Counted from the stretch's first letter, positions 1-11,541 are shown. The stretch is DNA of 64,000 nt from Pseudomonadota bacterium (GCA_023388175.1 JAEWGT010000004.1:37967-101966), one strand, 5' to 3'. Notes: generated by a model from the letters alone, not told the origin. Translations and numbers: made by a program.

Positions 1-93
1 GGCATCGACCCCGCAACCGAAAAATACGCCGCTGAAATCGCCGTTCTGGCCAAGACCATTGCAGACGAGGCGGCACAGGGCGAGCCGGCCTAG
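1..93 (+). CDS. C-terminal fragment of an unidentified protein
   Basis: An open frame runs from the left edge to a TAG at 91-93 and encodes the last 30 residues of a protein (ending AAQGEPA). The fragment is alanine-rich and probably helical. It carries no recognisable motif, so no function is offered. The palindrome that follows at 102-129 fits the end of a transcription unit, which supports this being a real C-terminus. Confidence 0.45.
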   Translation, partial: GIDPATEKYAAEIAVLAKTIADEAAQGEPA

Positions 94-101
94 CCAGGTG
101 C

Positions 102-129
102 AAATCCCCGCCTTTTGGGGCGGGGATTT
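102..129. terminator. Bidirectional hairpin terminator
   Basis: A perfect 11-bp stem (AAATCCCCGCC / GGCGGGGATTT) encloses a 6-nt loop. It lies between the end of the partial plus-strand gene and the stop of the minus-strand helicase. The A/T flanks on both sides let it serve both strands. Confidence 0.7.
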
Positions 130-137
130 ATTGCCGA

Positions 138-2063
<1,926 letters not shown>

Positions 2064-2208
2064 TGTCGTTCTTTCGGAGCGGGATACACCATGGGTGCCG
2101 TGCCCCGACACAAGCGGGATGCTCCGACATAAAAATGGTGTTCATCAAAGGGGTCCTGGCCATCATGGCGGCGGACCGGTCAGTGTTCGGCACTATAGCA
2201 CGAACAAG

Positions 2209-2235
2209 CAAAAAGGCCGCCCGGCGGGCGGCCTT
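2209..2235 (-). terminator. Rho-independent terminator of ndk
   Basis: On the minus strand, just downstream of ndk, a perfect 10-bp stem (AAGGCCGCCC / GGGCGGCCTT) with a 3-nt loop is followed by a run of five T residues. This is a standard intrinsic terminator. Confidence 0.8.
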
Positions 2236-2258
2236 CAAATGTGTCTCAAAAGACAGCG

Positions 2259-2681
2259 TTAGCCGACGAGCTCGTCGTCGGAGAAGAAGAACTTGATTTC
2301 CTCGGCAGCGGTTTCGGGAGCATCCGAACCGTGGACCGAGTTTTCGCCGACGGACAGGGCAAATTCCTTGCGGATCGTGCCTTCAGCAGCGTTGGCAGGA
2401 TTGGTTGCGCCCATGATTTCGCGGTTCTTGAGGATGGCGCCTTCGCCTTCCAGAACCTGAACCACGACCGGCGACGCGATCATCTGCTCGACCAGTTCAC
2501 CGAAGAAGGGGCGCTCCTTGTGGACCGCATAGAAGCCTTCGGCCTGCGCGCGGGTCATGTGGATCTTCTTGAGGGCGATCGGGGTCAGACCGGCTTCCTC
2601 GAACTTGGTGAGGATCTTGCCGATCAGGTTACGGCGGACGGCATCGGGCTTGATGATGGAAAAGGTACGTTCGATCGCCAT
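2259..2681 (-). CDS. ndk: Nucleoside diphosphate kinase
   Basis: Transfers the gamma phosphate of ATP to nucleoside diphosphates through a phosphohistidine intermediate, balancing cellular NTP pools. The 140-residue protein has the usual family length. The N-terminus (AIERTFSIIKPDAV) holds the nucleotide-binding lysine, and the active-site histidine lies in the NSVHGSD motif. I chose the ATG at 2681, where the family normally begins, rather than the ATG six codons upstream. A GGAC ribosome site lies about 9 nt before it. It appears to be a single-gene unit with its own terminator. Confidence 0.97.
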   Translation of the reverse strand: MAIERTFSIIKPDAVRRNLIGKILTKFEEAGLTPIALKKIHMTRAQAEGFYAVHKERPFFGELVEQMIASPVVVQVLEGEGAILKNREIMGATNPANAAEGTIRKEFALSVGENSVHGSDAPETAAEEIKFFFSDDELVG

Positions 2682-2919
2682 GGCGGTCAGGTCCTGCATT
2701 TTGCTTGGAAAAGGTGGGGCCTTTTAGCGGGAGAGTGCGATTGAAGCAAGACAGCGCGAAAGATCACCACACAGGGCGTTTTGCCGCTTCGGATCGGTCA
2801 GGATATTGAGCACGCTGGTGGGATGCGGTAGGCCATCGCCTAGTCTGGAAGTGGTGAACAATGTGACTGAACCGATGTTGAGGACGCATTCGCCGGCCAT
2901 GCTGGAAGAAAACTCACCG

Positions 2920-3993
2920 ATGCGCCGCGCGACGCGGGCGCCCGGGCGGGTCCGCCAAGCCTCCTTCTATGAACACTATGAACAGCGGTTGCTGTTTTAC
3001 GATTGCTTTCGCAGCGGGCGCGATGTGCTGCTGGTGGGACCTCCGCCCTATGGGCTGGGCAGCACGAGATTTTCTGGCCTGCCGGGGCATGCCGCCCTCA
3101 GCGCGAAAAATTATCGGTCGGGATCAGTAATGATTACACGGCTGGTGGATGTGCCGGCAGAGGTCACGGCGGTAAGGGCGGTGCTGGACGACGGACAAGG
3201 CTTTGAGCTGACTGTCCAGCCTTCTTCAGTGGCAGAATTTGCGGGCGCGCGGCTGCTGTTCACTATGAGCAAGGACAATGAGCTGGCCTGGATTGCCGAA
3301 TGGGCGCGCTATCATGCGCGGGTGCATGGCACGGACGGCGTCGTATTCTTCGACAATGGCTCGACGCGCTACGAGATGGGCGAGCTTGCCGCAACCATCT
3401 CTGCACAGGGGATTAAGCGCGTTGCGGTGCATAACTGGCCCTATATTTACGGGGCGCCGGACCCGGCTGTGCGGCTGAACCCGTTTTACACGCAGTTTCT
3501 GCAGATCGCATCGATGAGCGTGGTGCTGCGCCGCTATGGGATGGCCAGTGCTGGCATTCTCAATTGCGATGTGGATGAGCTGGCAGCCACGCCCAGCGAC
3601 ACGAACATTTACCAGTTGGCGCAGCAATCGCAGCAGGGACTGATCGTGATGCGGGGCCGGTATATGGAGCCGGTCCCCAATGAGGGTGCCCCGTTTGGCG
3701 ATCACCGCGACTATTCGCGCTACCTGGCCGATCCGGCGCTCTCGACCTCGCGCCCGAAAAAATGGGCGCTCGACCCGAGCCGAGGCTGGGTAAAAAACCT
3801 CAAGGTGCATCCTTACATGCACTGGATCGAAAACCGGCCATTCTTTTCCAAATCGACACCGGACGGGGTGTTTTACCGGCATTTCCGGGCGATCAACACC
3901 AATTGGAAGGATCGTCGAACGGAGAGCCTGCCCGACGCCGGACAGGCTCTGATCGTGGATCAGGATTATATCGAGACCGTCAGCCGAAGCTGA
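2920..3993 (+). CDS. Glycosyltransferase family 92/2-like protein
   Basis: A probable nucleotide-sugar glycosyltransferase. The GT-A-like core begins at MSKDNELAWIAEWARYHARVHG, where the family has its first strand and the chain-entry Asn/Glu. It continues with VVFFDNGST and an NCDVDEL motif that serves as the DxD metal-binding site. The acceptor is unknown and no polysaccharide genes are adjacent. The frame is open further upstream (TTG 2806, ATG 2875, ATG 2899). I chose the ATG at 2920 because GGAAGAA sits 9 nt before it. The gene ends flush against the stop codon of the convergent neighbour. Confidence 0.8.
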   Translation: MRRATRAPGRVRQASFYEHYEQRLLFYDCFRSGRDVLLVGPPPYGLGSTRFSGLPGHAALSAKNYRSGSVMITRLVDVPAEVTAVRAVLDDGQGFELTVQPSSVAEFAGARLLFTMSKDNELAWIAEWARYHARVHGTDGVVFFDNGSTRYEMGELAATISAQGIKRVAVHNWPYIYGAPDPAVRLNPFYTQFLQIASMSVVLRRYGMASAGILNCDVDELAATPSDTNIYQLAQQSQQGLIVMRGRYMEPVPNEGAPFGDHRDYSRYLADPALSTSRPKKWALDPSRGWVKNLKVHPYMHWIENRPFFSKSTPDGVFYRHFRAINTNWKDRRTESLPDAGQALIVDQDYIETVSRS

Positions 3994-4383
3994 TCAGTCG
4001 AGGTCGATCTTACGGGTATCGCGGGCGACGATCTGACCATCGGAGGCGAGCAAGGTTACGTCGACGCTGGTGATCTCTTCGCCGGCTTCGATGGCTTCCT
4101 TTATGTCGTGTTCGACCATCTGCATGGTGCAGACTTCGGCGGTGTTCACGATCTGGAAGGTGACAGCGATTGTGCCATCGGTGATGTCGCCCAACTGGGC
4201 CTCTGCCACTTCCTCACAGGCGCCGCCGTCATATTCGAACTCGATCAGCACCTGACGGGAATTGAGCCGGTCGGCATCGAGGTCGTCAAACCTGGCGGCG
4301 TCCTGCGCCAGGGCGGGAAGAGCGAGAGCAGCGCTGGCCAGTGCGATGATGGCGATTGGTCTGGCGATCATTGGAAACCTCAT
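3994..4383 (-). CDS. Small secreted protein of unknown function
   Basis: A 129-residue protein. An N-terminal signal peptide (basic start, hydrophobic stretch, cleavage probably after LPALAQ) predicts export to the periplasm. The mature part is acidic and contains two cysteines (in GACEE and EVCTM) that could form a disulfide. I recognise no family. Its stop codon directly abuts that of the convergent glycosyltransferase gene, with no intervening base. Confidence 0.7.
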   Translation of the reverse strand: MRFPMIARPIAIIALASAALALPALAQDAARFDDLDADRLNSRQVLIEFEYDGGACEEVAEAQLGDITDGTIAVTFQIVNTAEVCTMQMVEHDIKEAIEAGEEITSVDVTLLASDGQIVARDTRKIDLD

Positions 4384-4559
4384 GAATTATGTTGGCGATG
4401 AACGTCCGCCCGCCAATATGGATGCCGCCAAATCGGGCGACAGAGTGACGCGCGGTTGCCTTATGCGCGGCAAGCCCCTAATTCGGGCAGCAGAATTTTC
4501 ATGCGTCCCCTGCCCCATCTGTGCGTGCGGGGTCGACGCCAGCGGATTGATCGACTGCA

Positions 4560-6431
4560 ATGCTGACTATCAACAATCTGACCTATCGTATCCAGGGCCG
4601 CGTGTTGCTGGAAGATGCCATTCTGGTGCTGCCGGACGGCGTCAAGGCCGGTTTCGTCGGTAAGAACGGCACGGGCAAAACTACGCTGTTTCACCTGATC
4701 CAGGAGCATATCTCTGCCGATTCAGGCTCGATCGAGGTCAACAAGAAGGCCCGGATCGGCGCGGTGGCGCAGGAGGCGCCGGCGGGCGAGGAGACCGTGC
4801 TGGACGTGGTGCTGGCGGCCGACAAAGAGCGCAACGCGCTGATGAAGGAGGCCGAAACCGCGACCGACCCCGACCGGATTGGAGAGATCTACACCCGGCT
4901 TGCCGATATCGATGCGCATACAGCTGAAGCCCGCGCCTCGTCTATCCTGAAGGGCCTGGGGTTTGAACATGAACGGCAAAATGCGCCGACGCGGGAGCTT
5001 TCGGGCGGCTGGCGCATGCGCGTGGCCCTGGCCGCAGTGCTGTTCAGCCAGCCCGACCTTTTGCTGCTCGACGAGCCGACCAACTATCTCGATCTCGAGG
5101 GCACGCTGTGGCTGGAAAAGTATCTCGCCACCTATCCCTACACCGTGTTTCTCATCAGCCACGACCGGGACCTGCTGAACAAGGCGGTCAATTCCATCGT
5201 GCATCTCGAGCATCGCAAACTGACGTTCTACAAGGGCAATTACGACACGTTTGAAGAAACGCGCCGGATGCAGATGGAGCTCAACAACAAGAGCCGCGAG
5301 AAGACGCTGGAGCAGATTGCGCATCTGCAGAAATTCGTCGATCGTTTCAAGGCCAAGGCCACCAAAGCCAAACAGGCACAGGCCCGCGTGAAGATGATCG
5401 AGAAGCTCAAGCCGCCCGAGGCAATGTTCGACGAGCACGGCGCGCCATTCCAGTTCCAGCAGCCAAAGGTGGAACTACCAACCCCGATGATCACGCTCGA
5501 TGGCGTGTCCACCGGCTATGGGGACAAGGTGATTCTGCGCAATGTGACGCAGCGGATCGACCCTGATGCGCGCATCGCGCTGATCGGGGTGAATGGTAAC
5601 GGCAAGTCGACCTTTGCCAAGCTGCTGGCGGGCGACATACCGGTGATCGACGGCAGCCTGCGCATCAACAAGAAGCTCAATATCGCCCATTTTGCGCAGC
5701 ACCAGATGGACAAGCTCAAGCCTGAGCAGACGCCGCTGGAGCATGTGACCGAGCTGATGCCACTGGACAATGAAGCCAGGCGGCGCAGCCGGCTGGCCCA
5801 GATGGGCCTCACGACCTCGCGCATGGACACCAAGGCCAAGAACCTGTCGGGTGGCGAGCGCGCGCGGTTGCTGATGGGGTTGATCACGTTTTCGGGGCCA
5901 TCGATGATGATCCTCGACGAACCGACCAACCATCTCGATATCGATAGCCGCGACGCGCTGGTCTATGCGCTCAATGATTACCAAGGCGCGGTGCTGATCA
6001 TTTCGCACGACCGGCACCTGATCGAGGCCACCTGCGACACGCTATGGATTGCCGAGGGTGGCACGATCCGCGAACTGGATGAGGACCTCGACAGCTACCA
6101 GCGCAACATCACGTCGGGCAAGGACAGCAAGGGCAATGGCGCTGCCGCAAGCGGGGAGCGAAAGGTGTCGCGGCAGGAAGCGGCGGCGCGGCGGGCGGAA
6201 CTTGCGCCGCTCAAGAAGCAGATCAGCGATGCCGAAAACAAGATGAACCGGCTGCGCACCGAGATCGACAAGGTCGAAGCCCAGCTCAATGACCCCAAGG
6301 TCTATAATGGCCCGCCGGACAAAATGATCGCGCTGGGCAAGGACAAGGCCCGGTTTGGAGCGGATCTCGAGACGATCGAGGAAAAATGGCTGGAGCTGAG
6401 CGCGGAGCTGGAAGCGGCGGAGAAGGCCTAA
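4560..6431 (+). CDS. ABC-F family ATPase (Uup/YheS-like)
   Basis: A soluble protein with two ABC ATPase domains and no membrane segments, the pattern of ABC-F translation factors that bind the ribosomal E site. Domain 1 has Walker A GKNGTGKTT, signature LSGGW and Walker B DLLLLDEPT. Domain 2 has GVNGNGKST, LSGGERARL and MMILDEPTNHLD. Between them lies the charged helical linker (about residues 230-290) typical of ABC-F proteins. The C-terminus is a Lys/Glu-rich coiled coil (about 535-620). At 623 residues it matches the Uup/YheS group. It is monocistronic. Confidence 0.93.
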   Translation: MLTINNLTYRIQGRVLLEDAILVLPDGVKAGFVGKNGTGKTTLFHLIQEHISADSGSIEVNKKARIGAVAQEAPAGEETVLDVVLAADKERNALMKEAETATDPDRIGEIYTRLADIDAHTAEARASSILKGLGFEHERQNAPTRELSGGWRMRVALAAVLFSQPDLLLLDEPTNYLDLEGTLWLEKYLATYPYTVFLISHDRDLLNKAVNSIVHLEHRKLTFYKGNYDTFEETRRMQMELNNKSREKTLEQIAHLQKFVDRFKAKATKAKQAQARVKMIEKLKPPEAMFDEHGAPFQFQQPKVELPTPMITLDGVSTGYGDKVILRNVTQRIDPDARIALIGVNGNGKSTFAKLLAGDIPVIDGSLRINKKLNIAHFAQHQMDKLKPEQTPLEHVTELMPLDNEARRRSRLAQMGLTTSRMDTKAKNLSGGERARLLMGLITFSGPSMMILDEPTNHLDIDSRDALVYALNDYQGAVLIISHDRHLIEATCDTLWIAEGGTIRELDEDLDSYQRNITSGKDSKGNGAAASGERKVSRQEAAARRAELAPLKKQISDAENKMNRLRTEIDKVEAQLNDPKVYNGPPDKMIALGKDKARFGADLETIEEKWLELSAELEAAEKA

Positions 6432-6541
6432 CGAGGTCACGACCCCGACACATTTGCGGGTAACCACTTAACCGCGAGGCACGTTGACAGGATGAGCGCA
6501 TCTGGCCTTTGTTTGGGGCAATGGCTCATCCGAGGGGACGC

Positions 6542-7351
6542 ATGCAACGCCTGGCATTCTGGTTGACCGCCCTCTTCTTCGGCCTTGCTACGCCTGTTCT
6601 GGCCGACCCTATGGCCGGGCTCAGCAAGCAGGAACGTGCCGACACCCTGCGCTTTGCAGTCAATAACAGCCTCTTCACGCTCTATCACGAGGTCGGGCAC
6701 CTGCTCATCGACAAGATGAAGCTGCCGCTGCTGGGCCGCGAAGAGGATGCGGCGGACAATATCGCCACCTGGATATTGCTGCAAAAACGGACGCCGGAGG
6801 CCAATCAGGCGCTGGAAGACGCCGCGCAGGGCTGGATGATGACCGGCCTGCTCTATGGCAGCGAGTTCGATGACGACGATTTTGCTGCCGGCTACACACC
6901 TGACCGGCATCGCTCGATGCAGATTGTCTGCCTGATGGTGGGCGCGGACGGCTCGGCATTCCGGCCCGTCGCCAATTCCTTTGCGATGCAGCCTGACCGG
7001 CAGCGTAGCTGCCATTTCGACTATGAGGTTGTGGATCGCTCCATAAAAGCCCTGCTGGCCGATGCTGGCAGTGGCACCATTGTCGATGTACGCTATCACG
7101 ATGGTGGACGCCGCCTGCGCATAGCCGAAAGGGTGTTTCGCAGCAGCGGCATCTTCGACCGCGTTGCCGAGGAGGTGCGCCGGGGCTATCGGCTGGACGG
7201 GCGGGTGAAATTCACCGCAAGGCGCTGTGGCGAGCCCAATGCGTTCTACGACCCGGACGCTACGGAAGTCATCTTCTGCTACGAGCTGGTGCAAGACTTT
7301 ATCGAGATGTATGTCGACGAATTGCCTTCAATGCGCGGAAGGCCGAACTAG
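6542..7351 (+). CDS. DUF4344 putative secreted metallopeptidase (first copy)
   Basis: The protein has a signal peptide (cleavage near VLADP) and the DUF4344 core: YHEVGHLLIDKMKLPLLG with an HExxH zinc site, then the family's REEDAADNIA segment. The C-terminal block ends in RRCGEPNAFYDP and IFCYEL. DUF4344 is annotated as a putative metallopeptidase family, and I know of no established substrate. The ATG at 6542 is chosen because GAGGGGA lies just upstream and the signal peptide starts there. The next gene, 51 bp downstream, encodes a diverged paralogue, so the pair looks like a tandem duplication. Confidence 0.87.
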   Translation: MQRLAFWLTALFFGLATPVLADPMAGLSKQERADTLRFAVNNSLFTLYHEVGHLLIDKMKLPLLGREEDAADNIATWILLQKRTPEANQALEDAAQGWMMTGLLYGSEFDDDDFAAGYTPDRHRSMQIVCLMVGADGSAFRPVANSFAMQPDRQRSCHFDYEVVDRSIKALLADAGSGTIVDVRYHDGGRRLRIAERVFRSSGIFDRVAEEVRRGYRLDGRVKFTARRCGEPNAFYDPDATEVIFCYELVQDFIEMYVDELPSMRGRPN

Positions 7352-7402
7352 ACAGCGCAGGATTTCATGCGGCGGGGGCGCCGCATTCTGGGGGACATAT
7401 CC

Positions 7403-8224
7403 ATGAAGACCATCGTGACGGCACTCGCCGCCTCATTGTGCCTTGGCGCCATGGCCGGGGCAGCTCTTGCCGAGGACAGCGAAAACGAAATTCTCGGCCA
7501 GGCCATGGCATTTGCCATGCATGACGCCGCTTTCACCATGTATCACGAAATCGGCCACATGCTGGTGGGCGAGCTCGGCCTGCCGGTACTGGGCAAGGAA
7601 GAAGACGCCGTCGATGCGCTGGCAACCATCTGGCTGCTGGAATTCGACGAGAGCGAGGACAGCTATGACGCGCTGATCGACGCGGCGGATGGATGGTATT
7701 TCAACGCGGTCAATTCCACAGGCTCGGGCGTGGACGAGTTTTCCTATTACTCCGACCACAGCCTCGACATCCAGCGGGCCTATGCCATGGTCTGCATGAT
7801 GGTGGGCAAGGATCCCGACGCCTTTGGGGAAACGGCCGATATCTACGAGATCGACAAGGACCAGCAGGAAAACTGCGCCTATACCTATGATCAGGCCTTC
7901 ACGTCCTGGATGCGACTCCTGGAGCCGCATTTCGCCCCCGATGATGAACCATCCGAAATCGAGGTGGTTTATGACGATGCGGGGGACTACGCAGACTTTG
8001 CGGAGGCCCTCAAGACCTATGGCATCATGGAATACGCGGCCAATACAGTGGCCACCAGCTTTGCCCTGCCTGTCCCGGTGACGTTCCGGGCCACCCAATG
8101 TGGCGAGGCCAACGCCTATTACAGCCCTTCAGACAGCGAAGTGATCTACTGCTACGAACTGGCTGAGCAGATGTTCTACATGTATCTCTATGACATCGTC
8201 GGCTGGGGCGACACGGCTAACTAA
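7403..8224 (+). CDS. DUF4344 putative secreted metallopeptidase (second copy)
   Basis: Paralogue of the preceding gene: signal peptide (AGAALAED), HExxH in MYHEIGHMLVGELGLPVLG, then KEEDAVDALATIW and the shared C-terminal TQCGEANAYYSPSDSEVIYCYEL. The mature protein is more acidic than its neighbour. The ATG at 7403 follows a GGGGGA ribosome site. The last 8 bases overlap the end of the convergent YitT-family gene. The 51-bp spacing suggests co-transcription with the first copy. Confidence 0.87.
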   Translation: MKTIVTALAASLCLGAMAGAALAEDSENEILGQAMAFAMHDAAFTMYHEIGHMLVGELGLPVLGKEEDAVDALATIWLLEFDESEDSYDALIDAADGWYFNAVNSTGSGVDEFSYYSDHSLDIQRAYAMVCMMVGKDPDAFGETADIYEIDKDQQENCAYTYDQAFTSWMRLLEPHFAPDDEPSEIEVVYDDAGDYADFAEALKTYGIMEYAANTVATSFALPVPVTFRATQCGEANAYYSPSDSEVIYCYELAEQMFYMYLYDIVGWGDTAN

Positions 8225-8834
8225 AGCCGACATAGCGGTCGCGGCGGTGATTGAGCGCAATGATCATGTTGAGGACCAGCGCGCCGAGCACCGAATATAT
8301 CACCTTGTCGAAGGGCAGGATGAAGAAGGCCGCGATGAGGATGACGGCGTCCACGCCCAGCTGGAAATAGCCGGCGCGGATGCCGAAATTGTCCTGAAGG
8401 AACAGGGCCAGAATATTGATGCCGCCGACGCTGGCCTTGTGGCGGAACAGGGAGAGAATGCCCAACCCTATCAAACCGCCGCCGACGAGAGCGGCAAAAA
8501 GCGGTTCGATGCGGTCAATGCCGATCCAGGCCGGAAACTGGCCGGCAAAAAGCGACACGATCCCGACGCTGGCAATGGTCTTGAGCGCAAAAGGCAGGCC
8601 CATGCGCAGGAAGGCCAGCGCATAGAATGGCAGATTGATCACGAAAAACAGCCAGCCGAACGGAATGCCGGTGGCATATTGCAGCAGGAGCGCAAGGCCC
8701 GCGGTGCTGCCCGTCGCCAATTGCGCTTCGGTGTAAAAAGCAATGCCGAGCGAAACCAGCGTGGTGCCGATGAAGATGGCGAAGATATCCTCGTACCATC
8801 TGTGGTGGCTGGGCGAAGAGAGATCGGGCGTCAT
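8217..8834 (-). CDS. YitT family membrane protein
   Basis: A 205-residue polytopic inner-membrane protein with about five to six hydrophobic segments. It has the family-typical glycines in ATGSTAGLALLLQYATGIPFG and in HKASVGGINILALFLQ. YitT-family members have no firmly assigned transport substrate. The start codon overlaps the stop of the upstream holC gene (ATGA), so the two are probably translationally coupled. Confidence 0.85.
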   Translation of the reverse strand: MTPDLSSPSHHRWYEDIFAIFIGTTLVSLGIAFYTEAQLATGSTAGLALLLQYATGIPFGWLFFVINLPFYALAFLRMGLPFALKTIASVGIVSLFAGQFPAWIGIDRIEPLFAALVGGGLIGLGILSLFRHKASVGGINILALFLQDNFGIRAGYFQLGVDAVILIAAFFILPFDKVIYSVLGALVLNMIIALNHRRDRYVGFS

Positions 8835-9286
8835 ACCTTCTTGCCTCCCTTGATCCAGCGGCCAGTTTCATCCTGCTGCCAGTAGGTGACGTCATTATCG
8901 GCGCGCAAATCCCTGTATGACAGCCGGGCGGCGGCCATGGCTTCCGGGTCATGGCCCGAGAACAATATCACCATGCGCTGGTATCCCTCGCCCGATTGCG
9001 GCAAGGCGCCATCGGCATAGAAGCGCACGGCGGCGCCATTGGGGTTTTCCGGGCCCGTGGTGATCAGGATGGGCTGCATGGCATCGGTCTCTTCGCCAGC
9101 CAGTCCATGGGGCAGGAAACTGTCGTCGCGCCAGCTCCAGAGATGGCTGTCCAGCGCTTCGGCGCGCTCGCGCGAGCCCACCTCGATGACGGCGCGCCAG
9201 CCACGCTCCAGCGTCTTTTCCAGAAGCAGCGGAACGACGTCTTCAAGCGTGCGGGTTTCAAGGTGATAGAAAAGGACTTCAGCCAT
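8831..9286 (-). CDS. holC: DNA polymerase III chi subunit
   Basis: Chi is the clamp-loader accessory subunit that contacts single-strand binding protein. The 151-residue protein begins MAEVLFYHLETRTLEDVVPLLLEKTLERGWR. It continues with ALDSHLWSWRDDSFLPHG, the conserved LW-D-FLPHG block of HolC. It is divergent from lptF and overlaps the downstream yitT-like gene by 4 bp. Confidence 0.92.
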   Translation of the reverse strand: MAEVLFYHLETRTLEDVVPLLLEKTLERGWRAVIEVGSRERAEALDSHLWSWRDDSFLPHGLAGEETDAMQPILITTGPENPNGAAVRFYADGALPQSGEGYQRMVILFSGHDPEAMAAARLSYRDLRADNDVTYWQQDETGRWIKGGKKV

Positions 9287-9400
9287 TGCGGCAACTTAAC
9301 GTCGGCGGGGGTGGTTCGGCTAGCGGGATTTACGCGCTCACCATTGTTTCGCCGCACGAACTACAGCAAGGTGCGCCCGCACGATGCCAAACGAATATCG

Positions 9401-10471
9401 ATGAGAAAACTCACTGCCTACCTGACGCGCCTCTTCGCCGTGGACGCATTGGTTCTGTTCGGAATCGTGTGCGTTCTGTTGTGGCTGGTGAACTGCCTGC
9501 GCTCGTTCGAGGTGGTGGCCGTCAAGGGTCAGGGATTCGGCACGCTCGCCCTGCAGGCGCTCTACACCATGCCGCCGCTGGCGCTGTCCTTTTTCTACAT
9601 CTGCGTGGGCATAGGCATGGTGCGGGCGCTGACGGCGCTGCAGAACAGCCATGAATTACATATCATTCACACCAGCCACGGCCTGCCCGGCCTGTGGCGG
9701 GCGACGATAGCAACGATCAGCGCCGCCTCGCTGGCCGCGCTCCTGCTGGCGCATGTGGCGGAGCCCTGGGCAAACCGGCAGCTCAATGTGCTGTCATCGG
9801 CCATTGCCGCCGATCTCGTCAGCTCGACACTCAAGCCCAATCGCTTCACCCAGGCGACGCCGGGCGTGGTGATGATGATCGGCGGGCGCGAAGATGGCGG
9901 AGAGATCAGCGAATTTTTCGCCGATGACCGCCGCGACCCAAAAACACGCCGCACCTATATCGCCAAATCCGCCCGGGTCATGGCGCTGGACGACGACTTC
10001 ATTCTCGAACTGCATGACGGCACGCTGCAATATGTGGGCGATGACGGCCGCTATTCGGAAATCCGCTTCACGCGCTACGACATCAATGTGGAAAGCCTCA
10101 GCCAGCCTGCCGCGCTGGTCGATCCGCTGGCGGAAAAGGACAGTTTCGCAATGGTCGGAGAGGCCATGGCGAGCGGCCACCTGAGTGATGAGGTGGTGCG
10201 GCATCTGCTCAACCGCTCCGCAGAGGCGCTGCGCGTTATCGGGATCTGCCTGTTCGTGCTGGCCATTGCGGGCTTCCCAAGCGGGCGGAGGGCCCGCATC
10301 AAACTGCCGCTGGAAGCCCTGGTCATGGTGGTGGCTTTCGTGGAACGCGGCATCGGCTCCTATAGTCCGCTCGGCGCCGGCACGGGCGCGATCCTGCTGA
10401 TTGGCCTTTCAGCCGCCATCCTCGTTGCACGCCTGCGGCCCCGTCGCCCTGAACTGGCGGTGCAGCCATGA
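9401..10471 (+). CDS. lptF: LPS export ABC transporter permease LptF
   Basis: One of the two inner-membrane permeases of the LptB2FG complex that extracts lipopolysaccharide and passes it to the periplasmic bridge. The 356-residue protein has the family layout: N-terminal helices (TRLFAVDALVLFGIVCVLLWLV and two more), a periplasmic beta-rich domain in the middle, and C-terminal helices. I place the start at the ATG at 9401 (MRKLTAYLTRLF). The longer frame to 8951 lies over holC on the other strand. It overlaps lptG by 4 bp. Confidence 0.92.
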   Translation: MRKLTAYLTRLFAVDALVLFGIVCVLLWLVNCLRSFEVVAVKGQGFGTLALQALYTMPPLALSFFYICVGIGMVRALTALQNSHELHIIHTSHGLPGLWRATIATISAASLAALLLAHVAEPWANRQLNVLSSAIAADLVSSTLKPNRFTQATPGVVMMIGGREDGGEISEFFADDRRDPKTRRTYIAKSARVMALDDDFILELHDGTLQYVGDDGRYSEIRFTRYDINVESLSQPAALVDPLAEKDSFAMVGEAMASGHLSDEVVRHLLNRSAEALRVIGICLFVLAIAGFPSGRRARIKLPLEALVMVVAFVERGIGSYSPLGAGTGAILLIGLSAAILVARLRPRRPELAVQP

Positions 10472-11541
10472 TGAACCGCATCGATCTTCTGGTTCTGGGA
10501 CGGATCGGCAGCCGGGTACTGGTCACGGTGCTGATCTTTTACGGGCTGATCGCGCTGGTGGAATCGCTGGACACCTGGCGCTTCACCTATGTTGCCGACC
10601 AGAAGGGCCTGCCCACCGCCATTCTGATGGTGGCCATGAGCGCGGTGCGCTGGACCATCAAGACGCTGCCGGTGACGGTGCTGATGGGGGGCATTCTGGG
10701 GCTGGCCGATCTCAAGGCGCGGCATGAGCTGACGGTGATCAAGGCCAGCGGCATTTCCATATGGCGCGTCCTGCGGGCACCGGTGGCGGCGCTGGTGCTG
10801 GTCAGCTTCTTCATTGCCCTGGGTGCGGAAACGATCAGCACCCAGATCAACCGCGAACTCAGCCCCACCCCGCCCGGCCAGGCCACGCAGCTGACCCCTC
10901 CCGGCGAAATCTGGCTGGAGCAGCGCAGCGGCGACACCCATTATGTGCTGATGGCGCGCAGCATGGCGCCCGGTGGCGCCTCGCTCGCCAATGTCACGCT
11001 GTTCCATATGGGCGAAAGCGACGCCCCGAGGCTGGAAGCCGAAGAAGCCATTCTGGAAAATGGTTTCTGGCTGATGCCGGTGGCAACCGCACGCAGCGCC
11101 AATGCACCGCCCCGGCGCATTTTCGACCTGCGGGTGCCCACCACCTCCTCAATGGCCGAAATCGGCCTGCTCACGGCCTCGACGGAGGACCTCACCTTTT
11201 TCGAGCTGGCCGAATTGTTGCAGCGTGGTGTGTCTGACCCCTCGATCCGGGCGGCCACCAGCATGCGGCTGATCAAGCTGCTGGCGCTGCCGCTGGTGCT
11301 GACCGGCTCACTTCTCATCGCCTTTGCCTTCACCGCCGGCTATTCGCGCAACAACCAGTTTGGAGCAGCAGTGCTCTACGGCGTGGTGCTTGGCTTTGTG
11401 GTTTTCGTCATCACTGAAATGGCCGACAGGGCCGGCTCGACCGGCGTGCTCGACCCGGTATTTGCAGCGGTCGGACCGGCGATTGTCGCAATCGTGATTG
11501 GCTTGACGGTCCTGCTTTACAAGGAAGACGGGCGTATCTAG
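10468..11541 (+). CDS. lptG: LPS export ABC transporter permease LptG
   Basis: Partner permease of LptF in LPS export. The 357-residue protein has helices at both ends and a central periplasmic domain. It carries the family segment GLADLKARHELTVIKASGISIWRVLRAP, the coupling region that meets the LptB ATPase. It starts inside the lptF stop codon (ATGA overlap), indicating one operon. In many alphaproteobacteria lptD lies next, but here the following gene, after 91 bp, is the surA-like chaperone. Confidence 0.93.
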   Translation: MMNRIDLLVLGRIGSRVLVTVLIFYGLIALVESLDTWRFTYVADQKGLPTAILMVAMSAVRWTIKTLPVTVLMGGILGLADLKARHELTVIKASGISIWRVLRAPVAALVLVSFFIALGAETISTQINRELSPTPPGQATQLTPPGEIWLEQRSGDTHYVLMARSMAPGGASLANVTLFHMGESDAPRLEAEEAILENGFWLMPVATARSANAPPRRIFDLRVPTTSSMAEIGLLTASTEDLTFFELAELLQRGVSDPSIRAATSMRLIKLLALPLVLTGSLLIAFAFTAGYSRNNQFGAAVLYGVVLGFVVFVITEMADRAGSTGVLDPVFAAVGPAIVAIVIGLTVLLYKEDGRI

